Origin: Noviherbaspirillum suwonense
Lineage (GTDB): Bacteria > Pseudomonadota > Gammaproteobacteria > Burkholderiales > Burkholderiaceae_D
NCBI RefSeq assembly: GCF_900182955.1
Contig: NZ_FXUL01000034.1
Location: 1 to 41,372, forward strand
Reading direction: 5' to 3'
Length of the DNA stretch: 41,372 bases
Positions 23,794 to 31,002 of the stretch are shown piece after piece (the first letter of the stretch is position 1; each line of letters starts with the position of its first letter). A program made the position numbers and the translations under genes. The notes beneath the pieces were generated by a model, which was not told the DNA's origin, made no database searches, and worked only from the letters and a program-made list of their open reading frames with translations.

Positions 23794-25022
23794 CCTTATG
23801 ACACAGGTCTGCCTGTCAGCGCAGGTGAAACGCAGTTGAACCTGGTGAGCGATCGAGGAAGCGCCGGGGTACTCTGGACCGGATACGGGGCCAAAGCCTA
23901 ATGACACTGGTCAGCCGGGTAGCGCAGGTGAAACGCAGTTGAACCTGGTAAGCGATGGAGGAAGGGGCGCCGTTGCTCGGACCCGACTCGAAACCAGGTG
24001 CGGGGCAGGCTCCGCGGCGAGCATTCGGGCCCAGCCGGTTGAAGCAGGCAGGGTCGGGCCGGGCGGTCAAGGAAGTCGAAGCGGTCGACGCAACCGAGCC
24101 GGTTGTTCGTGGCGTCAGAGGAAAAAGAAGAGAGAGAGAAAAAAGAGGACTGGGGAGGATACCCGGACCGGGGCCAACCGGGGCAGTCAAGATCCGCAAT
24201 GTGCCAAAGAAGCCCTGCCCTGTCTGCGCCGCCTGGACAAGTGCCGACCCGACTGACCGAACAAAAGGAAAGCTGGTGCCGAACGACGGACAAGAGCCGC
24301 GCCGGTCCTCGCTTCCATCTTCTCGATTGCCTGTCCTCGCATCAGGAACAAGCAAAGCCGACCCGGAGCCGGGCGCCGCTGCAGCGCCAGCCAAGAGCAA
24401 GGGCTTTTGACACGGGTCAGGGTGTTGAGCGGATGGTGAAACGAAGTTGAACCGGGAGCGAGGAGGAAGACGGGCGGTGGCCGGTAGCCCACGACAGGGG
24501 CCGGAACGGGGTGGCCAAGGCAGGCTCGGACGGATGGTCGACCTAGTCGGCAGTCTTCACGGGCGGGAAGTTCGCTTGCGTGCGCAAGTAGGCAAGACAA
24601 CCAAGATGACCAAGATGAAAAAGGAAGCAAGCCGCGCAAAGCCCTGCAGCCTGCCTGCGCCAACCCTGAACAAGTAGCGGTCCCCAGAAAAGCCGACCAG
24701 CACTTGCGCCGCATAGACAAGTTGCCCCACTGCGCATCCAGCACAAGCAAGTTCCCGGGAGGATGAGTCGCCCATCGACACTTCCCTCTCCCCCTCTCTT
24801 GATCCCCTCGGACGGCACTCACCGGCAATGCAACGGCCACTTCACCGGGCAAAGAAAGAAAGGGGGAAGCCGGTCGATCGGCAGAAGGAGGCAGGCACGA
24901 CTCAGCAGGAGCCAGAAAAGTCTCGGCCCTTATGACACGGGTCAGATTGACCAGGCCCGCCAGGAGGCTAGCCAGTCAGTCTCGGAAGTCAGCCGGTCAT
25001 GGCCATTTTGATACGGGTCAGG
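23794..25022 (+). repeat. Degenerate repeat family around TTATGACACGGGTCAG
   Basis: Element A (consensus CTTWTGACACGGGTCAG) occurs at about 23795, 23898, 24404, 24929 and 25005. In the first three copies it is followed 24-25 bases later by element B (consensus GGTGAAACGCAGTTGAACC) at 23819, 23922 and 24429, giving units of about 68 bases. A third element (AAGCC...CTGCGCC...ACAAGT) occurs at about 24210, 24639 and 24690. The order A-B-C-A-B-C-A suggests an old tandem duplication of roughly 0.5 kb. Confidence 0.75.
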
Positions 25023-25100
25023 AGGACTGCCAGGTCTAGGAGCCAGACCCGGCCGGGAGATCGTGAAAGGGGAAAGAGGAAGGAAAGGACTTAGTGGAAG

Positions 25101-25706
25101 TCAGTCGTCGTCTTCAGGCTCCATTTCGAGCAAGACGGGAGAGGAAGGCCCGGGCTCAGAGTCGGGACTATCTGTTCGGTTATCCAAGGCTTCGAGCAGG
25201 CCGTTGAGGTCAGCATTGAACGTGGCAAGTTTGTCCTCGTTTGCAGCATGTAGCAGGTCGGCGGCATGTTGGAAGCGCTGCATCGTTTCAAGCGCTCTAG
25301 CACGAAGACTTAGAAGTGCTTTGGTTCGTCGCATCAGTTCCTTGACCGCAGGAGCATCCGCTTTAAATTCGACGGAAGAGCGCACTGAAATGACCAATGA
25401 TTCGTTGCTTAGACGTTCTGCTCGCCACCTCTGCATGTTCTTCACATAGATCCATTTCACCACTGCCGGTGTGACCTTTCCTCTCCTTTTCCACCAGGTG
25501 ATGCGCAGTTTTCCGGTCTTTCTTGGCTGCAGTGTGTTGAGCGCATGGTCGATTTTCGCTAGTTGCCCATCAATCGAAATCACCATATGCGATAGGGTCT
25601 CGGCGCTTTTCGCACAAGCAGGAACGGCTTCAAGAACTTCATCAAGATTGGGGGGGTGATGGATCACGGGATTTGTAAGTAGTTGAGGGGGGATGGTGTT
25701 ACTCAA
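25101..25706 (-). CDS. Hypothetical coiled-coil protein, acidic C-terminus
   Basis: The frame starts with TTG at 25706 without a ribosome binding site; an internal ATG at 25586 would give 161 residues. Residues from about 40 look helical and basic (KTGKLRITWWKRRGKVTPAVVKWIYVKNMQRWRAERLSNESL), followed by a long helix (KELMRRTKALLSLRARALETMQRFQHAADLLHAANEDKLATFNADLNGLLEAL) and a disordered acidic end (SPDSEPGPSSPVLLEMEPEDDD). No family recognised. It diverges from parM, and its 5' end lies in G-tract repeats, so the true start and expression are uncertain. Confidence 0.55.
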   Translation of the reverse strand: MSNTIPPQLLTNPVIHHPPNLDEVLEAVPACAKSAETLSHMVISIDGQLAKIDHALNTLQPRKTGKLRITWWKRRGKVTPAVVKWIYVKNMQRWRAERLSNESLVISVRSSVEFKADAPAVKELMRRTKALLSLRARALETMQRFQHAADLLHAANEDKLATFNADLNGLLEALDNRTDSPDSEPGPSSPVLLEMEPEDDD

Positions 25707-25767
25707 GTGTTTAAGGGAGTTTAGGGGGGGTGGTGTTAGTTAGATAAAAAAGAGAGGTTCGGGGGGT
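25650..25767. repeat. Cluster of G-tract repeats at a gene start
   Basis: Four runs of six or seven G (plus strand) lie at about 25650, 25686, 25724 and 25761, three of them followed by tGnTG or tGGTGTTA-like sequence. Two lie inside the 5' end of the 25101-25706 frame, two just upstream. On the minus strand two copies read AACACCAYCCCCCC. Confidence 0.7.
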
Positions 25768-25884
25768 GTAGTTTTACTCAGGGTTTTCAAAAGAAATCAG
25801 GCTAAAAATCCAAACACATTATCATTATGTTTTTATAGGATTGTCAACGCAAGTTAAGTATCATAAAATCTTACCCGATAAGGC

Positions 25885-26031
25885 ACTTAGAATGTGATGT
25901 TCAAAATCACTTCGAAGTCTAAGTTCAACTTATAAGTACATGTTGAAGTTAGAAGTGCACATTCCCGTATTGTGCGGTTTGTCAGTTGCCTAAACTGCAT
26001 CATCGATTGAGGTTCTAGTGAACTTAGAAGT
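25885..26031 (+). repeat. Candidate centromere (parC): five ACTTnnAAGT palindromes
   Basis: Sites: ACTTAGAATG (25885-25894, imperfect), ACTTCGAAGT (25909-25918), ACTTATAAGT (25928-25937), AGTTAGAAGT (25947-25956) and ACTTAGAAGT (26022-26031, flanked to GAACTTAGAAGTTC). The first four are 24, 19 and 19 bases apart. They lie directly upstream of parM, where type II segregation loci have the repeat array bound by ParR. Confidence 0.7.
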
Positions 26032-26087
26032 TCATAAAGTAGGCGGCACAAAAGTGCATTATTTACAACATTACTAAGGGAATTCAT

Positions 26088-27119
26088 ATGTACGATCAAA
26101 CCATCGTTGGCCTTGACGTCGGCCGGAGCGCTGTAAAGGTGGCAGCTTTCTCAAATGGACAGATCTTTCACCTAACCTTCCCATCGTTGGTTTGCCTCTC
26201 AATCGAGTTAAGCGACGAGAACTCCATTCGTGCAGCTGAACTGGAAACCGTTGTTGTGGATGGACTTAAATACTTCACCGGCGATACTGCCCGCCTTCAA
26301 GGCGGCGCAGCCACTTCCGTCGGCTTGTCCAATGATTGGACTGAAACTCCTGAATACCTTGCGCTGGTCTTGTCGGCATTCAAGCGTCTCCACTGCATGG
26401 GCGTAACCGGCCTGGACTCTTCTTACATTGTGGTTGGCACCCCAGCTGCGCTCTACGGAAAGCAACGGGATCGGCTGGAAGAACTGACGCGCAAGGCCGT
26501 GCCGAACGCCGATGTGAAGGCGCTGTCCCAGCCAATGGGAGCCTATCTTTCCTTCTTCCTGGCTCCGAATGGCGTACCGGTCTATGAGCGGTTCAAGGAC
26601 GCGAAGGGGCGAAAAAAATCCTGGGCTGTCATCGATGTTGGCCATTTCACCACCGACTTCCTGCTGATGAAGGAAGGGGTTCATATCGATCGGAAATCGG
26701 AGTCCTGTGAAGGAATCTTCCTCGCGGCCGAGCATCTGGCACGCATTCTCAGCGCAAAAGGCATTGACGCTTCACCGGTCGATTGTGAAGCATCGCTCCG
26801 CACCAGGGAGATTCAACACTTTGGGATCAAGGACGTCACGGAAGAAGTGGCTGATGCAGCGAATTTCGTCGTGTCGAAGATCATGACCAAAACGAACGCA
26901 CTGCTTTTTGCTGAGGCGGCAAAGGTCGACGGCATCCTCCTCGCAGGCGGCGGTGCAGAAATCATCCATGAGAGCCTGGCGAAACAATGGCCTCATATTA
27001 TGTTGCTCCCCGATGCAAGGATGGCGGTTGCGGAAGGATTTTGCCGATTTGGCAAGGCTCAGCTTCTCAAGCGCGCAGCAGCTATCACGGTCCAGCAAAA
27101 GGTAGCTGTCAATGGCTAA
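26088..27119 (+). CDS. parM: ParM/StbA-like actin-fold plasmid segregation ATPase
   Basis: The 343-residue product carries the three actin-fold nucleotide motifs: VGLDVGRSAVKV (phosphate 1, 7-18, D10), VIDVGHFTTDFLLM (phosphate 2, 181-194, D183) and GILLAGGGAEII (adenosine, 282-293). Plasmid actin-like proteins polymerise with ATP and push sister plasmids apart, linked to the centromere through ParR. AAGGGAA precedes the ATG. The stop overlaps the start of the next gene by eight bases, the usual parMR arrangement. The upstream palindromes probably serve as centromere and operator. Confidence 0.9.
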   Translation: MYDQTIVGLDVGRSAVKVAAFSNGQIFHLTFPSLVCLSIELSDENSIRAAELETVVVDGLKYFTGDTARLQGGAATSVGLSNDWTETPEYLALVLSAFKRLHCMGVTGLDSSYIVVGTPAALYGKQRDRLEELTRKAVPNADVKALSQPMGAYLSFFLAPNGVPVYERFKDAKGRKKSWAVIDVGHFTTDFLLMKEGVHIDRKSESCEGIFLAAEHLARILSAKGIDASPVDCEASLRTREIQHFGIKDVTEEVADAANFVVSKIMTKTNALLFAEAAKVDGILLAGGGAEIIHESLAKQWPHIMLLPDARMAVAEGFCRFGKAQLLKRAAAITVQQKVAVNG

Positions 27120-27708
27120 GTTTCTGAGGCAATACGATCCATCTGAGACCAAGCGGCGCGTGACGATTGAAATTTCGGAGGAAGTTTGCCCCGGTATGTT
27201 GGAGGCGCTGTCTGTTCTTCCTTATGGCCACGAGACGCCACTGATCCGTGCGGTGATGTACCAATGGATACTCGACCGGCAGGCCGAAGGCGACCTGGAT
27301 GAGGCCATGCTTGCCGCGTTGGCTGGACCAGGGGGGCGGCCGGATGGTCGCCGGCCGAACAAAATGGCGATGGGAAGTGCACAGCCAGTACGGCGTCCAG
27401 TAGCCAAGGTGGCTAAGCCGGCCCGCGCTCCAGTTCAAACGGTTCAGCCCCACCCCCGCACTTCCGATGTGACTTCACAAGCTCCGGCTTTAGTGCCACC
27501 TACTGCGGCTCAAGGACTTCAAATGACCTCTGCCCAACCCTCGTTGGCAGCGCATGTTGAAGTAACTACTCAACCGGATCTCGCTACGGCTCCAGCGACT
27601 CGATTTCCACCAGTTCCAGCTCCCGACTACTCTACCCCTGTGGACGTTTCCGCGCTCTCAGAAGGACAACTCGAGGGAATTTTGGATTTGGACACGATGT
27701 TCAACTAG
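27112..27708 (+). CDS. parR: ParR/StbB-like centromere-binding adaptor
   Basis: The 198-residue product starts with a ribbon-helix-helix-like region (KRRVTIEISEEVCPGMLEALSVLPYGHETPLIRAVMYQWILDRQ), then a long Pro/Ala/Gln-rich linker and a short acidic hydrophobic C-terminus (LEGILDLDTMFN). In ParR proteins the N-terminal domain binds the centromere repeats and the C-terminal tip contacts the end of the ParM filament, matching this layout. It overlaps parM by eight bases. The assignment relies mainly on position and architecture. Confidence 0.78.
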   Translation: MAKFLRQYDPSETKRRVTIEISEEVCPGMLEALSVLPYGHETPLIRAVMYQWILDRQAEGDLDEAMLAALAGPGGRPDGRRPNKMAMGSAQPVRRPVAKVAKPARAPVQTVQPHPRTSDVTSQAPALVPPTAAQGLQMTSAQPSLAAHVEVTTQPDLATAPATRFPPVPAPDYSTPVDVSALSEGQLEGILDLDTMFN

Positions 27709-27836
27709 GCACATTTCAGCAATCATAGGCCCGACTTTTATGCGAACGACTGCTTTCCGTACTTCGCTTCGTCCTGTAACCCCCTCCTTTGTTCGGTCGC
27801 CTTATTTCTCTGACCCCTTACCCTCCAGGATTCCTC

Positions 27837-28460
27837 ATGAAAGCATATCGTCTTGGCATTCTCATAGCACTGCTTGTCACAGGTTCTGCTTACGCGAAAG
27901 ACTTTTCGCTGCCACGCGCGGATGAAGTCCTCCGCTCATTCGCAGGCAGTCGGCCGGTTGCAGCGCCTGCTGGCCAGCAGATTGAAGTGGGTTTCTCGCC
28001 TAACCAAGGCGCTGAAGAAGTCGTCCTTAAGGTGATCAATTCGTCAACGAAGTCGCTTCGCGTCGCTGCCTATTCCTTCACATCGGAGCCCGTCGTCTCC
28101 GCCCTGCTTGCCGCCCACAAGCGCGGCGTGGAGGTCGCCGTCATTGTCGACTACCGAAATAATTTCGTCGAAGGATGCGGCGAACGCGGGGCCTGCAAAG
28201 GCAAGCATGCGGTTGCCACCCTGGCAAACGCCGGGATTCCGGTGCGGGTGATCGACAAATATGCGATTTTTCATCATAAGTACGTCCTTGCAGACGGCAA
28301 GCACATGGAACTTGGCAGCTTCAATTACTCGGCAAGTGCAGCCACCCGGAATGCCGAGAATGCCATGGCGATCTGGAATAATCCCGAGGTCGTTGCGACC
28401 TACGCGGCAAAATGGAATGCCTACTGGTCCGAAGCCAGGCAGCCACCTCTCGACTACTGA
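27837..28460 (+). CDS. Exported phospholipase D-family nuclease (Nuc type)
   Basis: The start at 27837 has CAGGA upstream and gives 207 residues with a signal peptide (MKAYRLGILIALLVTGSAYA-KD). One HKD motif is present: H146-x-K148, D153 in HHKYVLADGKHMELGSFNYS, with the following G/S/N. A single motif means that the active enzyme is a dimer, as in the Nuc endonucleases of plasmids. It would act in the periplasm on DNA, perhaps during transfer. An N-terminal strand VGFSPNQGAEEVVLKVINSS and the RVAAYSFTS segment are typical. It follows parR by about 130 bases and opens the DNA-processing group. Confidence 0.92.
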   Translation: MKAYRLGILIALLVTGSAYAKDFSLPRADEVLRSFAGSRPVAAPAGQQIEVGFSPNQGAEEVVLKVINSSTKSLRVAAYSFTSEPVVSALLAAHKRGVEVAVIVDYRNNFVEGCGERGACKGKHAVATLANAGIPVRVIDKYAIFHHKYVLADGKHMELGSFNYSASAATRNAENAMAIWNNPEVVATYAAKWNAYWSEARQPPLDY

Positions 28461-28540
28461 TCCAACAGTTGTACCCTCCCCGGTTCCATCAGCGGACCGG
28501 GACATCTTCCCAAGTATCCCATCCAGCTCTTATCTTCTGG

Positions 28541-28580
28541 CGTATCTCATACCTCCCCTGTCAGGCCACCGCAAGCGGCC
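28541..28580 (+). promoter_or_regulatory. Shared leader module, methylase gene
   Basis: CGTATCTCATACCTCCCC (28541-28558) resembles the recurring box, followed by hairpin GGCC-accgcaagc-GGCC (28564-28580), then TTTCAACC, CAGGAGAA and ATG at 28607. The preceding gene's end overlaps part of the region. Confidence 0.4.
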
Positions 28581-28606
28581 TCATTTCAACCTGTCAGGAG
28601 AAGCAA

Positions 28607-29713
28607 ATGGAAGTGCGTCAACTGGAACTCGAAGCATTGTGGGCCGCGCAGCCGGTCAAAAAGTTCAATCCCGATGAGTACAACGGATACGTCAACTCAA
28701 CGACCTACTGGACCTGCCTGTATCTGCAGCAGGAATCGTCGATCTATCATCAAATCTGGAATTTCGTGGGGGCGAACCGTCAGGTATGCCCGATCCGTCT
28801 GTCCGCAAAATTCAAGGTCAAGCGCGTCCGAGAAGATAGCGATCAGAGCGAAGGTGTGCGGGGAAATGTGATCTGGATTCCGAGCTGGTCTCAGGGGGAA
28901 GTAAGCTGGAAAGAAGTCGCGGCGTCGTATGCGGATTGCCTGGTGGAGTCACATCAGCCAGTTCCAGAGGAAGTACCGGCGCCAGTTGGCCAGCTCGCCG
29001 ACCTGTCCTTAATCGAGTTGTTCGCGGAGGCCGTCATCGATGGCAACATCGTCCGGTTTCCTCGCAAGCTCGATGCGGCTGACTACCGGCGTGTCGACGC
29101 GGCGCTGACGGCGCTGGGCGGCACCTGGAACAGAAAAGTCACAGGGCACGTTTTCGGACAAGATCCCACGGATCTGATCGAAGGGGTTATCGAGACAGGC
29201 ACCTACGACCGTCCGGAACGACCCGAAAACTTCGGGTTTTTCCCAACGCCGTCGGCGCTGGCCAAGGCGGTGGTCGAAGAAGCGCAGCTGGAGCCGGGCA
29301 TGAAAGTGCTGGAGCCAAGTGCCGGGATAGGTAACATCGCAATCGAAGCAGCGGCAATCGTCGGTGCAGATAACGTTCTCACGGTGGAACTGCAGGCATG
29401 CAATATCGACGTCCTCAAGGGTCTGGGGTTTTCTCCGGTCCAGTCAGACTTCCTTGTCTTTCAACCGGAAGCAGGGTTCGATCGGGTCCTAATGAATCCG
29501 CCTTTTTCGCGTCAGGCCGACATCGATCATGTGCTTCACGCATGGTCGATGGTCAGGGAAGGCGGTCGGCTGGTTGCCATCATGGCGGCCAGTGTCACCT
29601 TCCGCGAAAACGCCAAGTCCGTCGCGTTCCGCAATCTGGTCGAACGCCATGGCCGGATGTGGGATAACCCGGATGGTTCCTTCAAGAGTGTCGGCACCAA
29701 GTTCGTACTGTGA
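28607..29713 (+). CDS. N6-adenine-type DNA methyltransferase
   Basis: The start at 28607 is supported by CAGGAGAA; the longer frame is leader sequence. The 368-residue product has an N-terminal module of unknown type (about 1-125), then a small basic module (LTALGGTWNRKVTGHVF, 168-183) found in mobile-element methylases. A Rossmann-fold methyltransferase follows: FFPTPSALAKAVV, LEPSAGIGNIAIEA (motif I, 235-248) and FDRVLMNPPFS (motif IV, NPPF 297-300). NPPF indicates methylation of an exocyclic amino group, most likely N6 of adenine. No restriction enzyme is adjacent, so it may be a stand-alone protective or regulatory methylase. Confidence 0.85.
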   Translation: MEVRQLELEALWAAQPVKKFNPDEYNGYVNSTTYWTCLYLQQESSIYHQIWNFVGANRQVCPIRLSAKFKVKRVREDSDQSEGVRGNVIWIPSWSQGEVSWKEVAASYADCLVESHQPVPEEVPAPVGQLADLSLIELFAEAVIDGNIVRFPRKLDAADYRRVDAALTALGGTWNRKVTGHVFGQDPTDLIEGVIETGTYDRPERPENFGFFPTPSALAKAVVEEAQLEPGMKVLEPSAGIGNIAIEAAAIVGADNVLTVELQACNIDVLKGLGFSPVQSDFLVFQPEAGFDRVLMNPPFSRQADIDHVLHAWSMVREGGRLVAIMAASVTFRENAKSVAFRNLVERHGRMWDNPDGSFKSVGTKFVL

Positions 29714-29740
29714 CCGTCATTCTCGATAAATAACCAACCT

Positions 29741-29776
29741 GCGCCTCATCCCATCAAGGATGGGGCGCTTTTCTTT
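29741..29776 (+). terminator. Intrinsic terminator of the methylase gene
   Basis: GCGCCtCATCC pairs with GGATGgGGCGC, followed by TTTTCTTT. Confidence 0.88.
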
Positions 29777-29883
29777 GTCTTCTCCCTTTCCCCGATTACC
29801 AATGTGCGTTCGACATTTCCCGGGTACCAGGCTTTCGCGGAGCTTGGCCGCAATCTGCGGATTCAACCTATAGGAGAACATCA

Positions 29884-30882
29884 ATGACAATGCGCATTAT
29901 CACCGGGCCGGAATCCATTCAGGGTTCCGCTGAATGGCTCGCGTGGCGGCAAAAGGGACTCGGGGCTTCCGAGGCGCCGATCATCATGGGGAAGTCGCAC
30001 TACATGACCCCGTACACCCTGTTCAAGCTTAAAACCGGGATCATGCCGGCACCCAAACCCAACCCCGCGCAGCTGCGCGGACATGCACTCGAGCCAAAAG
30101 CCCGGATCGCTTATCAGCAGCTAACCGGCAATGTGGTCGTTCCAACGACTGCGGAGTACGTCGAAGTTCCCATCCTCCGGGCGTCGCTTGACGGCATGAG
30201 CTTTCACGAAGACATGATCGTCGAGATCAAATGTCCTGGGGCGGAAGCGCACCAGTCAGCCTTGAACGGCGTGGTTCCAGCATGCTTTGCAGATCAGTGC
30301 CAGCAGCAGTTGCTGGTGACCGGTTTGCCGAAAATGCACTACTACTCGTTTGACGGTGAAAAAGGCGTGCTTCTCGATGTCGTTCGGAACGAGGCCCGTA
30401 TCCTGGAAATCATCACGGCCGCCAACGCCTTCTGGGATCACGTCATGTCCAGGACCTGGTCAACAGACGAATGGGCTGCCGCCGCAGCGGAATGGATCAT
30501 GGCCTCACAAGCCGTGGAACATGCCGAAGAAATGGAAAAGCAGGCGCGTGCCATCCTGGTGAGCATGCTGCCGGGCGGTCAGACCAAGCGCGAAGGCAGC
30601 GGCGTGTCCGTCACCAGGGTGACCCGCAAGGGCGCTGTGGATTACGATGCACTACTCAAAGTCAAGGGGGTTGGCCTGTCCGATGCGGATCTGGAGTCGT
30701 TTCGCAAGGGCAGTTCCGAGTCCATCAAGGTAACGGTCCTGAAAGAAGCAAAGGCATCGCCAGCTCCGGTTGCCGCACTGGCATCGCTGAAGGCAGCAAC
30801 ACCGCCCAAGTCCCCGTCTTCCGTCAAACCGGCTGTCACGGCCATGCAACCTGAAGACGAAGGCTTCATCCTAACTGTGTAG
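29884..30882 (+). CDS. YqaJ-type (lambda exonuclease family) recombination nuclease
   Basis: The 332-residue product starts after AGGAGAA. Conserved YqaJ elements include SAEWLAWRQKGLGASEAPIIMG (R22, the GASE variant of GGSD), RASLDGM (D103), IVEIKCPG (E114, K116; the D...ExK core) and QCQQQLLVTGLPKMHYYSFD. These nucleases degrade the 5' strand of duplex ends and usually work with an annealing protein, but none is seen here. The C-terminal 130 residues are helical and then Ala/Pro/Lys-rich. It lies between the methylase and the GHKL ATPase, each with its own terminator. Confidence 0.92.
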   Translation: MTMRIITGPESIQGSAEWLAWRQKGLGASEAPIIMGKSHYMTPYTLFKLKTGIMPAPKPNPAQLRGHALEPKARIAYQQLTGNVVVPTTAEYVEVPILRASLDGMSFHEDMIVEIKCPGAEAHQSALNGVVPACFADQCQQQLLVTGLPKMHYYSFDGEKGVLLDVVRNEARILEIITAANAFWDHVMSRTWSTDEWAAAAAEWIMASQAVEHAEEMEKQARAILVSMLPGGQTKREGSGVSVTRVTRKGAVDYDALLKVKGVGLSDADLESFRKGSSESIKVTVLKEAKASPAPVAALASLKAATPPKSPSSVKPAVTAMQPEDEGFILTV

Positions 30883-30888
30883 TCCCGA

Positions 30889-30922
30889 CGCCACCACTCA
30901 TTCGAGAGGTGGCGTTTTTCTT
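30889..30922 (+). terminator. Intrinsic terminator of the exonuclease gene
   Basis: CGCCACC pairs with GGTGGCG, followed by TTTTTCTTT, seven bases after the stop. Confidence 0.88.
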
Positions 30923-30930
30923 TCCATTTC

Positions 30931-30969
30931 CTTGTCATTCATCTCCTTGCACGAAGACACCGCAAGTGC
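30931..30969 (+). promoter_or_regulatory. Shared leader module, GHKL ATPase gene
   Basis: CTTGTCATTCATCTCCTT (30931-30948) is followed by hairpin GCAC-gaagacaccgcaa-GTGC (30949-30969), then a pyrimidine stretch and CAGGAG before the ATG at 31003. Confidence 0.45.
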
Positions 30970-31002
30970 CTTTGCCCTTTCTTTTTTTCTCAGGAGATTT
31001 GA

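Larger units (their letters stand above)
22641..25100. other. Repeat-dense non-coding zone, about 2.4 kb
   Basis: Many open frames exist here because stops are rare in the purine-rich plus strand, but they look artefactual: low-complexity Arg/Gly/Pro or Leu/Ser/Pro composition, no ribosome binding sites, no recognisable domains. The plus strand is rich in G and A (for example agaagagagagagaaaaaag). At least four repeat families occupy the zone and are listed separately. It separates the helicase operon from the segregation locus. Confidence 0.65.

Noticed and set aside
23816-24852. Long minus-strand and plus-strand open frames of 100-220 codons in the repeat zone
   Set aside because: They overlap each other in several frames, have low-complexity composition, lack ribosome binding sites and follow from the rarity of stop codons in purine-rich GC-rich DNA.
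28412-28606. N-terminal extension of the methylase
   Set aside because: The 65 extra codons overlap the end of the PLD nuclease gene and the leader hairpin; the ATG at 28607 has a strong ribosome binding site.
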